From Martelella radicis (lineage in GTDB: Bacteria > Pseudomonadota > Alphaproteobacteria > Rhizobiales > Rhizobiaceae): a stretch of 64,000 nt of DNA. Of this stretch, positions 25,145-34,202 are shown piece by piece. Location of the stretch: assembly GCF_014196625.1 (NCBI RefSeq), contig NZ_JACIDZ010000009.1, forward strand, positions 1 to 64,000, written 5' to 3'. The notes below the pieces were generated by a model that searched no databases, had not been told where the DNA came from, and worked only from the letters and a program-made list of their open reading frames with translations. The position numbers and the translations under genes are program-made. Within the stretch, counting starts at the first letter, position 1, and each line of letters opens with the position of its first letter.

Positions 25145-26215
25145 ATGCAACCCCTCGTCCACTTCAAGAACGTCAACAAGTATTATGGCAAGTCGCTTGC
25201 CGTGAACAATCTCGACCTCAAGATCGAACGCGGCAAGTTCGTCACGCTTCTCGGGCCTTCGGGCTGCGGCAAGTCGACCTCGCTGCGCATGCTGGGCGGT
25301 TTCGAGGACCCGTCCTCCGGCTCGATCCTGCTCGATGGCAAGGACGTGACCCACCTGCCGCCACACCGGCGCAACGTCAATATCGTGTTTCAGGACTACG
25401 CGCTGTTTCCGCATCTGACGGTTGGCCGGAACATCGCCTTCGGGCTTGAGCTGAAAGGCATGCCGTCGGAGAAGATCCACGCTCGGGTGATGGAGCTTCT
25501 GGAACTGGTCGAGCTTCAGGATTACGCCGACCGCATGCCCGACCAGCTTTCCGGCGGCCAGCGCCAGCGCGTGGCGCTGATGCGCGCGCTCGCGCCCGAT
25601 CCGGACGTTCTGCTGCTCGACGAGCCGCTGTCGGCGCTCGACGCGAAACTTCGCCACCAGATGCAGATCGAGCTCAAAAGCATTCAGGAAAAGACCGGCA
25701 AGACCTTCCTTTTCGTTACCCACGACCAGGAAGAGGCGCTGACCATGTCGGACCTCATCGTCGTCATGAACAACGGCAAGGTCGAGCAGATGGGCGACCC
25801 CCACACGCTCTACGCCCGGCCGGTCAACCGCTTCGTCGCTACCTTCATCGGTGAATCGAACTTCCTCGATGCCGAACTGCGCTCCGTCGACGGCAATATC
25901 GCCACGCTCGACTGGTGCGGCCACATCATCCACGCCACGCTCACCGGGCCCGCCGCCAAGGTCGGCAGCCACGTCACCGTGGCGCTGAGACCGGAGGCGA
26001 TCTATGCGGTCAGCCGCGAGCCGGACCGCAGGATTGCGCTTCCCGGCAGGATTACCAACCGGCTGTTCAAGGGCAATTTCACCGCGCTCACCGTCGGCCT
26101 CAACGAGGGCCAGTCGCTTGTAGCCCAGCTTGACCCCGTGGCGCTTGCCCATCTGGAGGGCGATGATGTGTGGATCGGCTGGCGCGAGGAAGACGCCGTG
26201 GTGCTGGCCGATTGA
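25145..26215 (+). CDS. ABC transporter ATP-binding protein, PotA type
   Basis: A 356-residue ATPase. The Walker A motif is GPSGCGKST, the signature [15 protein letters not shown], Walker B VLLLDEPLSALD and the switch histidine is in FVTHDQEEAL. A C-terminal TOBE-like domain (about residues 280-350) ends the protein. The ATG is one base after the permease stop. An in-frame ATG 24 bases earlier lies inside the permease gene and is unlikely. Confidence 0.92.
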   Translation: MQPLVHFKNVNKYYGKSLAVNNLDLKIERGKFVTLLGPSGCGKSTSLRMLGGFEDPSSGSILLDGKDVTHLPPHRRNVNIVFQDYALFPHLTVGRNIAFGLELKGMPSEKIHARVMELLELVELQDYADRMPDQLSGGQRQRVALMRALAPDPDVLLLDEPLSALDAKLRHQMQIELKSIQEKTGKTFLFVTHDQEEALTMSDLIVVMNNGKVEQMGDPHTLYARPVNRFVATFIGESNFLDAELRSVDGNIATLDWCGHIIHATLTGPAAKVGSHVTVALRPEAIYAVSREPDRRIALPGRITNRLFKGNFTALTVGLNEGQSLVAQLDPVALAHLEGDDVWIGWREEDAVVLAD

Positions 26216-26244
26216 AGCCCGGGAATTCGTGAAGGACTGAAGAC

Positions 26245-27690
26245 ATGACCAATGAACAAGCGCTTGAAGCGCTGAACGAACGGGTTCGCCAGGATCTCGA
26301 CTATCTGAACTTTCCCTCCGCCAACTGGGTCAAACCGGTCGGCCCTGTCGATGGCACGCCGGTGAGCGATATCGTCATCGTCGGCGCCGGCATGTGCGGA
26401 CTTGCCGCCTGGCTGCAGCTGAAGCGCCAGGGCATGCACAATACCCGCCTCATCGATATGGCGCCGGAGGGCAAGGAAGGCCCCTGGCTCACCTATGCAC
26501 GCATGGAAACGCTGCGCTCGCCGAAAAACCTGCTTGGCCCCGCGCTCGGCATTCCCTCGCTCACCTTCCAGGCCTGGTATCGCGCCCAGTTCGGCACGAA
26601 GGCCTGGGACGAACTTTACCGCATTCCCCGGCCGATGTGGCAGGACTACCTCGTCTGGTATCGCGAGGTGACCGGCGCGCCGGTGGAGAACGGGATGAAG
26701 GTCGAGCGCGTCATCCCGCGCGAAGACGGGTTGCTGACCCTGAAAATGGCCGATGGCGACAGCATCATCACCCGCAAGCTGATCTGGGCGACCGGTCGCG
26801 ACGGGCTTGGCAAGGGCACGGTTCCGGGCTTCGTCTCCGGCCTGCCGCGCGAAAGCTGGGCGCATTCGGCCGACGAGATCGATTTCGACAAGTGGAAAGA
26901 CAAGCGCGTCGTCGTCATCGGCGTCGGCGCATCGGCCGTTGATAATGCGGCGGAAGCGCTGGAACATGGCGCGGCGGAAGTCAGGCTGCTGGCGCGGCGC
27001 AAGAAGATGCCGACGATCAACAAGTTGATGGGCATCGGTTCCTATGGCGTGACGGCCGGCCTGCCGGACCTTTCGCCCGAATGGCGCTGGCGGATCATGG
27101 ATTACGGCGACAAGCAGCAGACGCCGGCCCCGCACGGTTCGACCCTGCGCGTCAGCCGTCATGAGAATGCCTACTTCCATTTCAACTGCGGTATTGCGAA
27201 GGTTGAGCAGGATGGGGCGGAAGTGGTGATCACCACGGTGACCGGCCGTGAGTTCCGCTGCGATTTCCTGATCCTGGGCACCGGCTTTACCGTCGACCCG
27301 ATGGCGCGACCGGAATTTGAGCCCTTCAACGCCGAAATCGCCTGCTGGGAAGACCGCTACACGCCGCCGCCGGAAGAACAGAATCCCGGCCTTGGGCGTT
27401 TCCCCTGGCTGAACCCCGATTTCTCCTTTTCGGAAAAGAAGGAAGGCGCGGCGCCCTTTCTCGCGGACATTCACAGCTTCAACTACAGCTCGGCCATGAG
27501 CCTCGGCAAGGTCTCCGGCGATATTCCGGCGATCAGCGAGGGCGCGCTCTGGCTTGCGCGCGGCGTCGCCTCCAGCCTGTTCCGCAAGGACCTGGAACAG
27601 CATTGGGAAGACCTGATCGCCTACGAAAAACCGGAACTCGACGGCACAGAATGGACCGACGCTGACGCCGTGGCCGCCGAACAAGCCTGA
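26245..27690 (+). CDS. FAD/NAD(P)-binding monooxygenase-like protein
   Basis: A 481-residue flavoprotein resembling flavin-containing and N-hydroxylating monooxygenases. The FAD site VGAGMCG occupies about residues 46-52, a second Rossmann motif VVVIGVGASAVDNAAEAL should bind NADPH, and the ATG-like LILGTGFTVD closes the FAD domain. The segment WLTYARMETLRSPKNLLGP is characteristic of this subgroup. It follows the transporter ATPase after 29 bases, so the imported compound is likely its substrate. Hydroxylation or oxidative cleavage of an amine or ketone is plausible; the reaction is not shown. Confidence 0.8.
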   Translation: MTNEQALEALNERVRQDLDYLNFPSANWVKPVGPVDGTPVSDIVIVGAGMCGLAAWLQLKRQGMHNTRLIDMAPEGKEGPWLTYARMETLRSPKNLLGPALGIPSLTFQAWYRAQFGTKAWDELYRIPRPMWQDYLVWYREVTGAPVENGMKVERVIPREDGLLTLKMADGDSIITRKLIWATGRDGLGKGTVPGFVSGLPRESWAHSADEIDFDKWKDKRVVVIGVGASAVDNAAEALEHGAAEVRLLARRKKMPTINKLMGIGSYGVTAGLPDLSPEWRWRIMDYGDKQQTPAPHGSTLRVSRHENAYFHFNCGIAKVEQDGAEVVITTVTGREFRCDFLILGTGFTVDPMARPEFEPFNAEIACWEDRYTPPPEEQNPGLGRFPWLNPDFSFSEKKEGAAPFLADIHSFNYSSAMSLGKVSGDIPAISEGALWLARGVASSLFRKDLEQHWEDLIAYEKPELDGTEWTDADAVAAEQA

Positions 27691-27702
27691 AAGAAAAAGA
27701 CC

Positions 27703-28296
27703 ATGACCAAGAAGACTGTCTACTATTATCACGCGCTTTCCTCTCCCTGGGCCTATCTCGGCTGGCCGCAATTCAAGGCGCTGATCGCAAAGCATGACCT
27801 CGATGTCGTCGTCCGCCCGACCCGGATCGTGCCGGACAATGGCGGCGTGCCGTTGCGCTCGCGCCCCCAGCCGCGCCAGGATTACCACGCCGTGGAGCTT
27901 GATCGCTGGCGCAAGCGCCTCAACATGCCGCTGGTGCTCAAACCCGCTCACTACCCGACCAATAACGAATTCTCCGCCCGCATGGTGATTGCCGCCGATC
28001 GCGAGGGCCTGCCGGCGCTCGAACTGTCGCATGCGCTCCTGCATGCGCTGTGGAGCGAGGAGCTGGACGTGACCCAGCCTGAGGTGCGCATCAACGTTGC
28101 CAACCGCATCGGCCTTGACGGCAAGGCGCTGCAGGCGATGGAAGAGGAGCCGGAGATCGTTCAGGCCTGGCATGACAGCCATGCCGAGGCGACCGCGCGC
28201 GGCGTGTTCGGCACGCCGACCTGGATCTACAAGGACGTGCTCTACTGGGGGCAGGACCGGCTCGATTTTCTCGATGAAGCTTTGTCTGAAGACTGA
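27703..28296 (+). CDS. DsbA-family / 2-hydroxychromene-2-carboxylate isomerase-like protein
   Basis: A 197-residue thioredoxin-fold protein of the DsbA/HCCA-isomerase family. The N-terminus reads YYYHALSSPWAYLGWPQF, with Ser where DsbA oxidases have CxxC, so it is not a disulfide oxidase. The family-typical ARGVFGTPTWIY and YWGQDRLDFL are near the C-terminus. Relatives use glutathione to isomerise aromatic or enone intermediates. It lies 12 bases after the monooxygenase gene and probably handles its product. There is no signal peptide, so it is cytoplasmic. Confidence 0.82.
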   Translation: MTKKTVYYYHALSSPWAYLGWPQFKALIAKHDLDVVVRPTRIVPDNGGVPLRSRPQPRQDYHAVELDRWRKRLNMPLVLKPAHYPTNNEFSARMVIAADREGLPALELSHALLHALWSEELDVTQPEVRINVANRIGLDGKALQAMEEEPEIVQAWHDSHAEATARGVFGTPTWIYKDVLYWGQDRLDFLDEALSED

Positions 28297-28307
28297 GGAG
28301 AGGGTTT

Positions 28308-28790
28308 ATGGTCGATGTGATCGACAAGGTGCTCGGCGAGGATGCCGACATGATCGCGCTCAGAAACCGGCGCGAACTCTTGAAGCAGAAGACGCAGGCG
28401 AGCTACGAGGCGGCGCTGACGCCGAAGGAGGCCGGCAATTTCAGCTACGCCATGCGCGCCGCCCTTGCCGCGCGCATGTGTGCGCTGTGGAAGGCCGCCG
28501 AGCTTGAGGCGCATTACCGCGACCTGCTAGAGAGCTATGGCGAGACCGCCTTCAACGCGATCCCCGATCCGGGCTTCCGGCCGGGCAAGGAGGATTTGCG
28601 ACTCGATGCGATTTTGCAGCGTGTCGACAAGGTGACGCTGACGCCCAAGGAGGCGACCCGCGCTGACGTCGAAAAACTCTATGCCGCCGGGCTTGATGAT
28701 CGGGACATCGTGACGCTGGCAAGCCTGACGGCCTTCGTCAATTACCAGGTCCTGGTCGTTGCCGGGCTGAAAATGCTGAGGGACCACTGA
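28308..28790 (+). CDS. CMD (carboxymuconolactone decarboxylase-like) protein, Avi_7170-like
   Basis: A 160-residue helical protein. Composition and motifs (LTPKEAGNFSYAMRAALAARM, DIVTLASLTAFVNYQVLVVAGL) match the CMD-domain group that TIGRFAM named after Avi_7170, which is normally encoded next to an Avi_7169-type peroxidase-like protein, as here. The AhpD CxxC is absent, so it is not a peroxidase on its own. The next start follows its stop by one base. The role is unknown; it is perhaps a partner of the adjoining protein. Confidence 0.7.
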   Translation: MVDVIDKVLGEDADMIALRNRRELLKQKTQASYEAALTPKEAGNFSYAMRAALAARMCALWKAAELEAHYRDLLESYGETAFNAIPDPGFRPGKEDLRLDAILQRVDKVTLTPKEATRADVEKLYAAGLDDRDIVTLASLTAFVNYQVLVVAGLKMLRDH

Positions 28791-28791
28791 C

Positions 28792-29370
28792 ATGTCCGAA
28801 CCCGTTCACGAATTCACTCTGAAACCGCTCGACTGGCATCCCTACGTGAAACCCGTCGATCTGGAAACCGCGACCGACGAGCAGCGCGACGCACTGCAGA
28901 TCACGCCGTCCAATACCAAGGTCTCCGACTATGTTCTGGTGCTGGCGCAGGAGCCGGAAACGCTGAAGGAGCGTTCGCCGCTCTTCAACGACATCATGTA
29001 TTCCAAGGAGGGCCTGTCGCGCGCCGGCCGCGAGATGGGCGCGCTGGCAGCGTCCTTCGTCAACAAGTGCATCTATTGCGCCGCCGTTCACGCCAACCGC
29101 CATATCCAGCTTGAAAAGCGACCGGAGGTCATCGAGGCGATCTATGAGAAGGGGCTCGAGGCGGATCTGCCGGACTATGACCAGGCGCTGTTCAATTTCG
29201 GCGTCGATCTGACGGCCCATCCGGACAATGTCGGCGTCTACCAGTTCTATCATTTGCGCGAGACGGGCCTTGACGACCTCGAGATCCTCGACCTAATCCA
29301 TGCCATCGCCATTTTCGGCTGGGCCAACCGGCTGATGCACACGCTGGGCGAGCCGCACGTCAAGGAATAG
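28792..29370 (+). CDS. AhpD-like peroxidase-related protein, Avi_7169-like
   Basis: A 192-residue protein of the alkylhydroperoxidase AhpD/CMD superfamily. Cys93, Cys96 and His100 in NKCIYCAAVH form the CxxCxxxH redox site. It matches the group TIGRFAM named after Avi_7169, which pairs with Avi_7170-like CMD proteins. A peroxide- or adduct-reducing role would fit beside an oxygen-using flavoprotein. It is directly coupled to the preceding gene and 6 bases before the MATE gene. Confidence 0.75.
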   Translation: MSEPVHEFTLKPLDWHPYVKPVDLETATDEQRDALQITPSNTKVSDYVLVLAQEPETLKERSPLFNDIMYSKEGLSRAGREMGALAASFVNKCIYCAAVHANRHIQLEKRPEVIEAIYEKGLEADLPDYDQALFNFGVDLTAHPDNVGVYQFYHLRETGLDDLEILDLIHAIAIFGWANRLMHTLGEPHVKE

Positions 29371-29376
29371 GTTCCG

Positions 29377-30717
29377 TTGGAAAACACCGCCGGTCGCACC
29401 CCGCGCCCCTTTTCGGTGACGCACCGGCAGGTGCTCACCATCGCATTGCCGATGATGATCGCGCATTTCTCCACTCCGCTGGTGAGCCTTGCGGCGACCG
29501 GTGTCGTGGGGCAACTGCGCGACGAGGTGCTGATCGGCGGGGTGGCGCTGGCGGCGGTGATCTTCGACGTGCTGTTCACCACCTTCAACTTCCTGCGCGG
29601 CGCGACCACCGGCTTCACGGCGCAGGCCGTCGGCGCGGAAGACCGGCGCGCGGAGCAGCGCATGCTGCTTGGCGGCATTCTGATTGCGGTCGGCTCCGGC
29701 CTTCTGATCATGCTGTTGCACGTGCCGATCGGTCGTCTCGGCCTTTACGTGCTCGATGCCGATGGCGCGGTGGGGGATGCAGCCTGGACCTATTACGCCT
29801 GGCGCGTCTGGTCGGCGCCCTTTGCGCTGTTCAATTTCGTCGTCTTCGGCTGGGTCATCGGTCGCGGCGAGGCGGTGACGGCGCTGTTGTTGCAGGTGGC
29901 GCTCAACGCGCTCAACTTGTTTTTCGCCTTCTTCTGGGTGCTGTGGCTGAACTACGGTCTCGCCGGCGCGGGGGCGGCAAGCCTTGTCGCCGAGGGCATC
30001 ACGGCGATTGCCGGCGTCATCCTGATCCTGCGGCGCACCGACCGGCACAAATGGGAAGTGCCGGATCTTTCCACCGTCAAGCGGCTGTTCTCGGTCAATC
30101 GCGACATGATGATCCGTTCCTTCGCGCTTCTGATCGGACTTTCATTCTTTACCCGGCAATCGGGCGTGCTGGGCATTGATGTGCTCGCCGCCAACACGGT
30201 GCTGCTGCGCTATTATTTCTTCGGCGTCGCCTTTCTCGATGGCTTCGCCACGGCGGCCGAGCAGCTTGCCGGCCGCGCCGTCGGCGCCTTTTACCGCCCG
30301 GCTTTCGACCGCGTGATCAGGCTGACGACGCTCTGGGGCGTGGCCATGGCCGTTGCCGTCTCGGCGGCCTTCTTCATCTCCGGGCCTTACGTGGTGGCGC
30401 TGATCGCGCCGATTGCCGAGACCCAGGCGCTGGCCCATGTCTATCTGCCCTATGCCGCGATCATGCCGCTTGTCGGGGTTATCGCCTTCCAGATGGACGG
30501 CGTCTTCATCGGTGCCACATGGTCACGCGAAATGCGCACGCTGATGCTGTTTTCGCTTGCCTGCTATTTCGCCGCCTGGGCCGTGCTGCAGCCGCTCTTC
30601 GGCAATCACGGCCTGTGGATCGCCATGCTGCTGTTCCAGGGCGTGCGCTCGGTCGCCTTCCGCTTCATGCTGCCGAAGCTGGCGGACAGGACCTTTGCCG
30701 GAAATTACCCCGCCTGA
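29377..30717 (+). CDS. MATE-family efflux transporter
   Basis: A 446-residue exporter with about 12 membrane helices. The N-terminal helix begins VLTIALPMMIAHFSTPLVSLAATGVVGQL, and the second half starts near MMIRSFALLIGLSFF. It resembles the DinF branch of MATE proteins. The start is TTG, behind AAGGAATAGG. As the last gene of the racemase-transporter-monooxygenase operon it may export a toxic intermediate or end product, driven by sodium or protons. Confidence 0.87.
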   Translation: MENTAGRTPRPFSVTHRQVLTIALPMMIAHFSTPLVSLAATGVVGQLRDEVLIGGVALAAVIFDVLFTTFNFLRGATTGFTAQAVGAEDRRAEQRMLLGGILIAVGSGLLIMLLHVPIGRLGLYVLDADGAVGDAAWTYYAWRVWSAPFALFNFVVFGWVIGRGEAVTALLLQVALNALNLFFAFFWVLWLNYGLAGAGAASLVAEGITAIAGVILILRRTDRHKWEVPDLSTVKRLFSVNRDMMIRSFALLIGLSFFTRQSGVLGIDVLAANTVLLRYYFFGVAFLDGFATAAEQLAGRAVGAFYRPAFDRVIRLTTLWGVAMAVAVSAAFFISGPYVVALIAPIAETQALAHVYLPYAAIMPLVGVIAFQMDGVFIGATWSREMRTLMLFSLACYFAAWAVLQPLFGNHGLWIAMLLFQGVRSVAFRFMLPKLADRTFAGNYPA

Positions 30718-30726
30718 GTCCAGGAC

Positions 30727-30966
30727 CTACTCTTCCGGCTTGTCATCGCGGCTGTTGAAATAGGCGCGGTCGGGCGAAATGAAGAACACATAGGCCATGT
30801 AGGCGGCAGCCGCGCCGAACAGCACCGACCAGAAGGGTGAGCCGATGAATATCTCGGCAATCGCCCAGCCGCCGCAAAGCGCGACGGCGAGGATGCGGAC
30901 CCAGAGCGGTTTCAGCGATGGGTGTTTGAGATTGAAGCTCTCGCGCCAGTCGATCTTGCCTGCCAT
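30727..30966 (-). CDS. Small DUF3329-like membrane protein
   Basis: A 79-residue protein with two predicted membrane helices (WVRILAVALCGGWAIAEIFIG and FWSVLFGAAAAYMAYVFFI). The start MAGKIDWRESFNLKHP is followed by KPLWVR, the pattern I associate with DUF3329 proteins of rhizobia. Function is unknown. A longer start 36 bases upstream is possible but adds only basic residues. It is convergent with the MATE gene, 9 bases apart. Confidence 0.7.
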   Translation of the reverse strand: MAGKIDWRESFNLKHPSLKPLWVRILAVALCGGWAIAEIFIGSPFWSVLFGAAAAYMAYVFFISPDRAYFNSRDDKPEE

Positions 30967-31035
30967 GGGCCGCCTCCAGGGTTTTCTCGTCCGGATAGGC
31001 ATAGCGGGGAACGGCGACCGATGGCAAGTCGGGCT

Positions 31036-32073
31036 TCAAAGAAGCATGGCCGTCATTTCCGTCTGACCATAGCCGAACGCATAGGTTGCCGTGCCGGAAA
31101 AGGCGAGGCGGGCATAGTCACCGGCGGAAAAATAGCTGATTGCGGAGGCGGAATGCGTCAGCGGATTGCCGCCGGTGGCAATGCCGCTGAGGGTTACGCA
31201 GTTTTCCGAACCGTTCTTCTCGAGCGCGGCCCAGTAGCTTCCCGCCGCCGTGGCGGTGACGGTGAGGCTTACCGCGTAATAGCCGCTTGCGGGAAAGACC
31301 AGCCGGTTGCCGCCGCCCGTCACGGCAGCGCCCAGCGTAAAACCGCCTTCGCCGACGTGAAGCGTGCCGAACCCCCGGTTTGCCGGACCCGAAATCAGCG
31401 CCGAACCGGCGGGCGCCGCGGCGCGGGCCAGCGGGCGCGACGGCATGGTGACCGCGCCTTCCGGGGTGATCTTCACCGCCTCGTGCCAGCTTGCCCCGTC
31501 GGGGCTCGTCTTGATCGCGAAACTGTCGGAACCGGAAAGGCCCATCTCCGCGCGGCCGGACCAGCCGGTCTGGTAGAGCAGGGAGGCCGTATCGCCGGCC
31601 GTTGCCTTGTTGATCTTCAACTGATGCCCGCTGCCGGCATTGTTGAGAAGCGTTGCGGGCGCGGAAACAGAAAGCCGGTTGGTGGCGTCAGCCGAAGCGT
31701 TGATCCCGAGCGTTAAGAGTTCGAGGTCCGGACCGGGCAGTGGGAAGATCCAGGCGCTGCCGTCAAAGATGCGAAGCGCGTTTTCCGACACGAACCAGGC
31801 CGACCATCCGGCGACCGGCGTAATGAACTGCCAGTAGCCATCCTGAAACAGCGCGAGCGCGCCGGCATGGCCCGCCCATTCTCCGGTTGGGCTTGCCGCA
31901 ACCAGATGACAGGCGCCGTCATCGGGGCCTGACGGCGGGGTGTTGCCCTCGCCGGAAATGGCGAGATGAACGATTGCGTCGAGCCGCTGGAGGGCCTCGT
32001 TGTGGGTGACGTGTTTTTGCGCCTGGGCTGGCAGAATGAAGGGGAGGCCGAGCCTGGCCGTCTGATCCGACAT
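31036..32073 (-). CDS. DUF2793 domain protein (phage-tail-like)
   Basis: A 345-residue protein with the DUF2793 N-terminal domain (about residues 1-110, ARLGLPFILPAQAQKHVTHNEALQRLDAIVHLA). A central segment has beta-repeat character and the C-terminal part is a jelly-roll-like stretch (about 225-340, GGFTLGAAVTGGGNRLVFPASGYYAVSLTVTA). The domain is typical of tail or receptor-binding proteins in phage and gene-transfer-agent clusters, yet no other phage gene is near. It may be a domesticated or displaced tail protein. Confidence 0.82.
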   Translation of the reverse strand: MSDQTARLGLPFILPAQAQKHVTHNEALQRLDAIVHLAISGEGNTPPSGPDDGACHLVAASPTGEWAGHAGALALFQDGYWQFITPVAGWSAWFVSENALRIFDGSAWIFPLPGPDLELLTLGINASADATNRLSVSAPATLLNNAGSGHQLKINKATAGDTASLLYQTGWSGRAEMGLSGSDSFAIKTSPDGASWHEAVKITPEGAVTMPSRPLARAAAPAGSALISGPANRGFGTLHVGEGGFTLGAAVTGGGNRLVFPASGYYAVSLTVTATAAGSYWAALEKNGSENCVTLSGIATGGNPLTHSASAISYFSAGDYARLAFSGTATYAFGYGQTEMTAMLL

Positions 32074-32460
32074 GAAAAACTCCCTTTGCGTGGTCGCTGG
32101 ACCTGATGGGACAAGCCTAGCCCCGCCCTGTGCGACGGGGAAAAGGGTGGGCCGTGCCCGGGCATTGCGGTGTGTCAGGGGAAGAGGTTCTGCGGAGGCC
32201 AGGGCACCGATCGCGTGAGATGCCGATATGAGCGGAGGGCCGCGGCAAGACAGAAACGGTTGCGACGCGCAGGCAGACGTTCTGGGTCGCCGGATTGTCC
32301 TCGATCCCTTGCTGTCTCCAGCGGACTTCCGTGTCGTCAGACCGGTCCGGCCGCGATCTTCATCGGGCGTTGGGCCGTGCTGCGGCGTTCCCCGCCCACG
32401 CGCACCGTCATCGAAAGGGCGTTTCCTCCGCCGGTCGGGCCTTTCCGCGGGGCAGACGGC
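32074..32460. other. Intergenic region without recognisable features
   Basis: A 387-base gap between the DUF2793 start and the comM stop. It is GC-rich and contains short open frames on the plus strand with no ribosome site or protein motif. It should hold the DUF2793 promoter near its left end. I see no RNA gene or terminator with a T-run. Confidence 0.45.
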
Positions 32461-33999
32461 TCAGGCCGCTGTGGTGATCCGTTCTGCCGCCGAGACCCGA
32501 TAGGCGATGGCCTCGCCGATATGAACCCGGCCGACCCTCGCCTTGCCGTCGAGATCGGCGATTGTGCGCGCGACCTTCAAAACGCGGTGATAGCCCCGCG
32601 CCGAAAACCGCATCTTTTCCGCCGCTTCCCTAAGCAGCGCGAGGCCCGCGGCATCGGGCTCGGCGAGCTTCTCGATCAGATTGGCCGATGCGCGGGCGTT
32701 GACTGTCGCCGCGCTTTCTCCAAGGCCTGCGAAGCGTTCGCGCTGTGCCTCGCGGGCGCGGGCAACGCGACGGGCGACGGCGGCGCTTGTCTCGCCGGTT
32801 GCGCTTGCGCCGATGAGGTCAATGGCGGAAACCGCCGGAACGTCGATGCGGATGTCGATCCGGTCCATCAGCGGTCCGGAAATCCGCGCCTGGTATTCGC
32901 TTGCGCAGCGCGGCCCGCGCGCGCAGCTATGGCCCGGCTCCCCTGCCATGCCGCAGCGGCACGGATTCATGGCGGCGACAAGCTGGAAGGCGGCCGGATA
33001 GGAGACGCGATGATTGGCGCGGGCGATCACGCACTCACCGTTTTCCAGCGGCTGGCGCAGCGCATCCAGCACCTGCGGCGAAAATTCCGGCAGTTCGTCA
33101 AGAAACAGAACGCCGTGATGGGCAAGCGAGGCCTCGCCGGGCCTTGCCTTGATGCCGCCGCCGACGAGCGAGGCCATGCTTGCGGAATGATGCGGCGCGC
33201 GGAAGGGCCGACGGTCGGAAAGCCGCCCACCGGCAAGCTTGCCGGCTATCGAATGCACCATCGACATATCCAGCAGCTCCTGCGGCAGGAGCGGCGGCAG
33301 GATGGAGGGCAGGCGGGAGGCGAGCATCGATTTTCCGGCACCCGGCGGGCCGACCATCAGCAGATTGTGGCCGCCTGCAGCCGCCACCTCCAGCGCGCGC
33401 TTGGCGCTTTCCTGTCCCTTGATCTCCGAAAGGTCGGGCAAGTCCTGTGCTGCGGCCCGCACGGCGGGTACGGGGCGGGAGAGCACCTGGGTTCCCTTGA
33501 AATGATTGGCGATCGCGATCAGGCTTTTCGGGGCGAGAACATCGATCTCCGCGCCGGCCCAGGCCGCTTCCGGCCCGCACTCGGCCGGGCAGATCAGCCC
33601 CTTGTCCATGCTATTGGCGGTCATCGCCGCAGGAAGCGCGCCGGCCACGGCGGCGATCGTGCCGTCAAGGTTGAGCTCGCCGATGACCACGTAATCCATG
33701 AGCGCATCGGCCGGAACCGCGCCGAGCGCCGCCATCAGGCCCAGCGCTATGGCAAGATCGAAATGTGACCCTTCCTTCGGCAGGTCGGCCGGTGCCAGAT
33801 TGACCGTCACGCGTTTGGCCGGCAAGGCGAGGCCCGTTGCGTGGAGCGCGGCCTGCACCCGTTCGCGGCTTTCGGCAACGGCCTTGTCTGGCAGTCCGAC
33901 GATCTGCATGCCGATCTTGCCGGGTGCGACCATCACCTGGACATCGACCGGAACGCCCTCAATCCCCTGAAATGCAACTGTTTGAACCCTGGATACCAT
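32461..33999 (-). CDS. comM: ComM/YifB family magnesium-chelatase-like ATPase
   Basis: A 512-residue AAA+ protein. The N-terminal ChlI-like domain (GVPVDVQVMVAPGKIGMQIVGLPDKAVAESRERV) is followed by the ATPase domain with Walker A MVGPPGAGKSML and Walker B HHGVLFLDELPEF, and by a C-terminal Mg-chelatase domain. ComM hexamers migrate DNA branches during natural transformation and homologous recombination. The gene is present well beyond competent species. It is divergent from the TM2-domain gene. Confidence 0.93.
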   Translation of the reverse strand: MVSRVQTVAFQGIEGVPVDVQVMVAPGKIGMQIVGLPDKAVAESRERVQAALHATGLALPAKRVTVNLAPADLPKEGSHFDLAIALGLMAALGAVPADALMDYVVIGELNLDGTIAAVAGALPAAMTANSMDKGLICPAECGPEAAWAGAEIDVLAPKSLIAIANHFKGTQVLSRPVPAVRAAAQDLPDLSEIKGQESAKRALEVAAAGGHNLLMVGPPGAGKSMLASRLPSILPPLLPQELLDMSMVHSIAGKLAGGRLSDRRPFRAPHHSASMASLVGGGIKARPGEASLAHHGVLFLDELPEFSPQVLDALRQPLENGECVIARANHRVSYPAAFQLVAAMNPCRCGMAGEPGHSCARGPRCASEYQARISGPLMDRIDIRIDVPAVSAIDLIGASATGETSAAVARRVARAREAQRERFAGLGESAATVNARASANLIEKLAEPDAAGLALLREAAEKMRFSARGYHRVLKVARTIADLDGKARVGRVHIGEAIAYRVSAAERITTAA

Positions 34000-34202
34000 G
34001 TGAAGCCCCGCGCCGGCCCCGCCCGGCGTCCCCTCAAGAACAGCGTTTCATCAAATCCAATGGTTGCAAGGATTCCATAATGCGCGCTCCGATGCAAGAA
34101 CAAAAGAAGAACTTCATCCATTCGGCATCAGGCGGACGGCTATGGGATGGACATCCGGTTTGCCGCCGCCGTAAACAGGGCAGGCAAGCTGGCCGGAGCA
34201 AT

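Noticed and set aside
26002-28182. A 726-codon minus-strand open frame
   Set aside because: Antisense to the flavoprotein and HCCA-isomerase-like genes; no ribosome site or domain, and the plus-strand products are clearly real.
32228-32503. Small plus-strand open frames before the comM end
   Set aside because: No ribosome site, no motif, and they run into comM antisense. The region is treated as non-coding.
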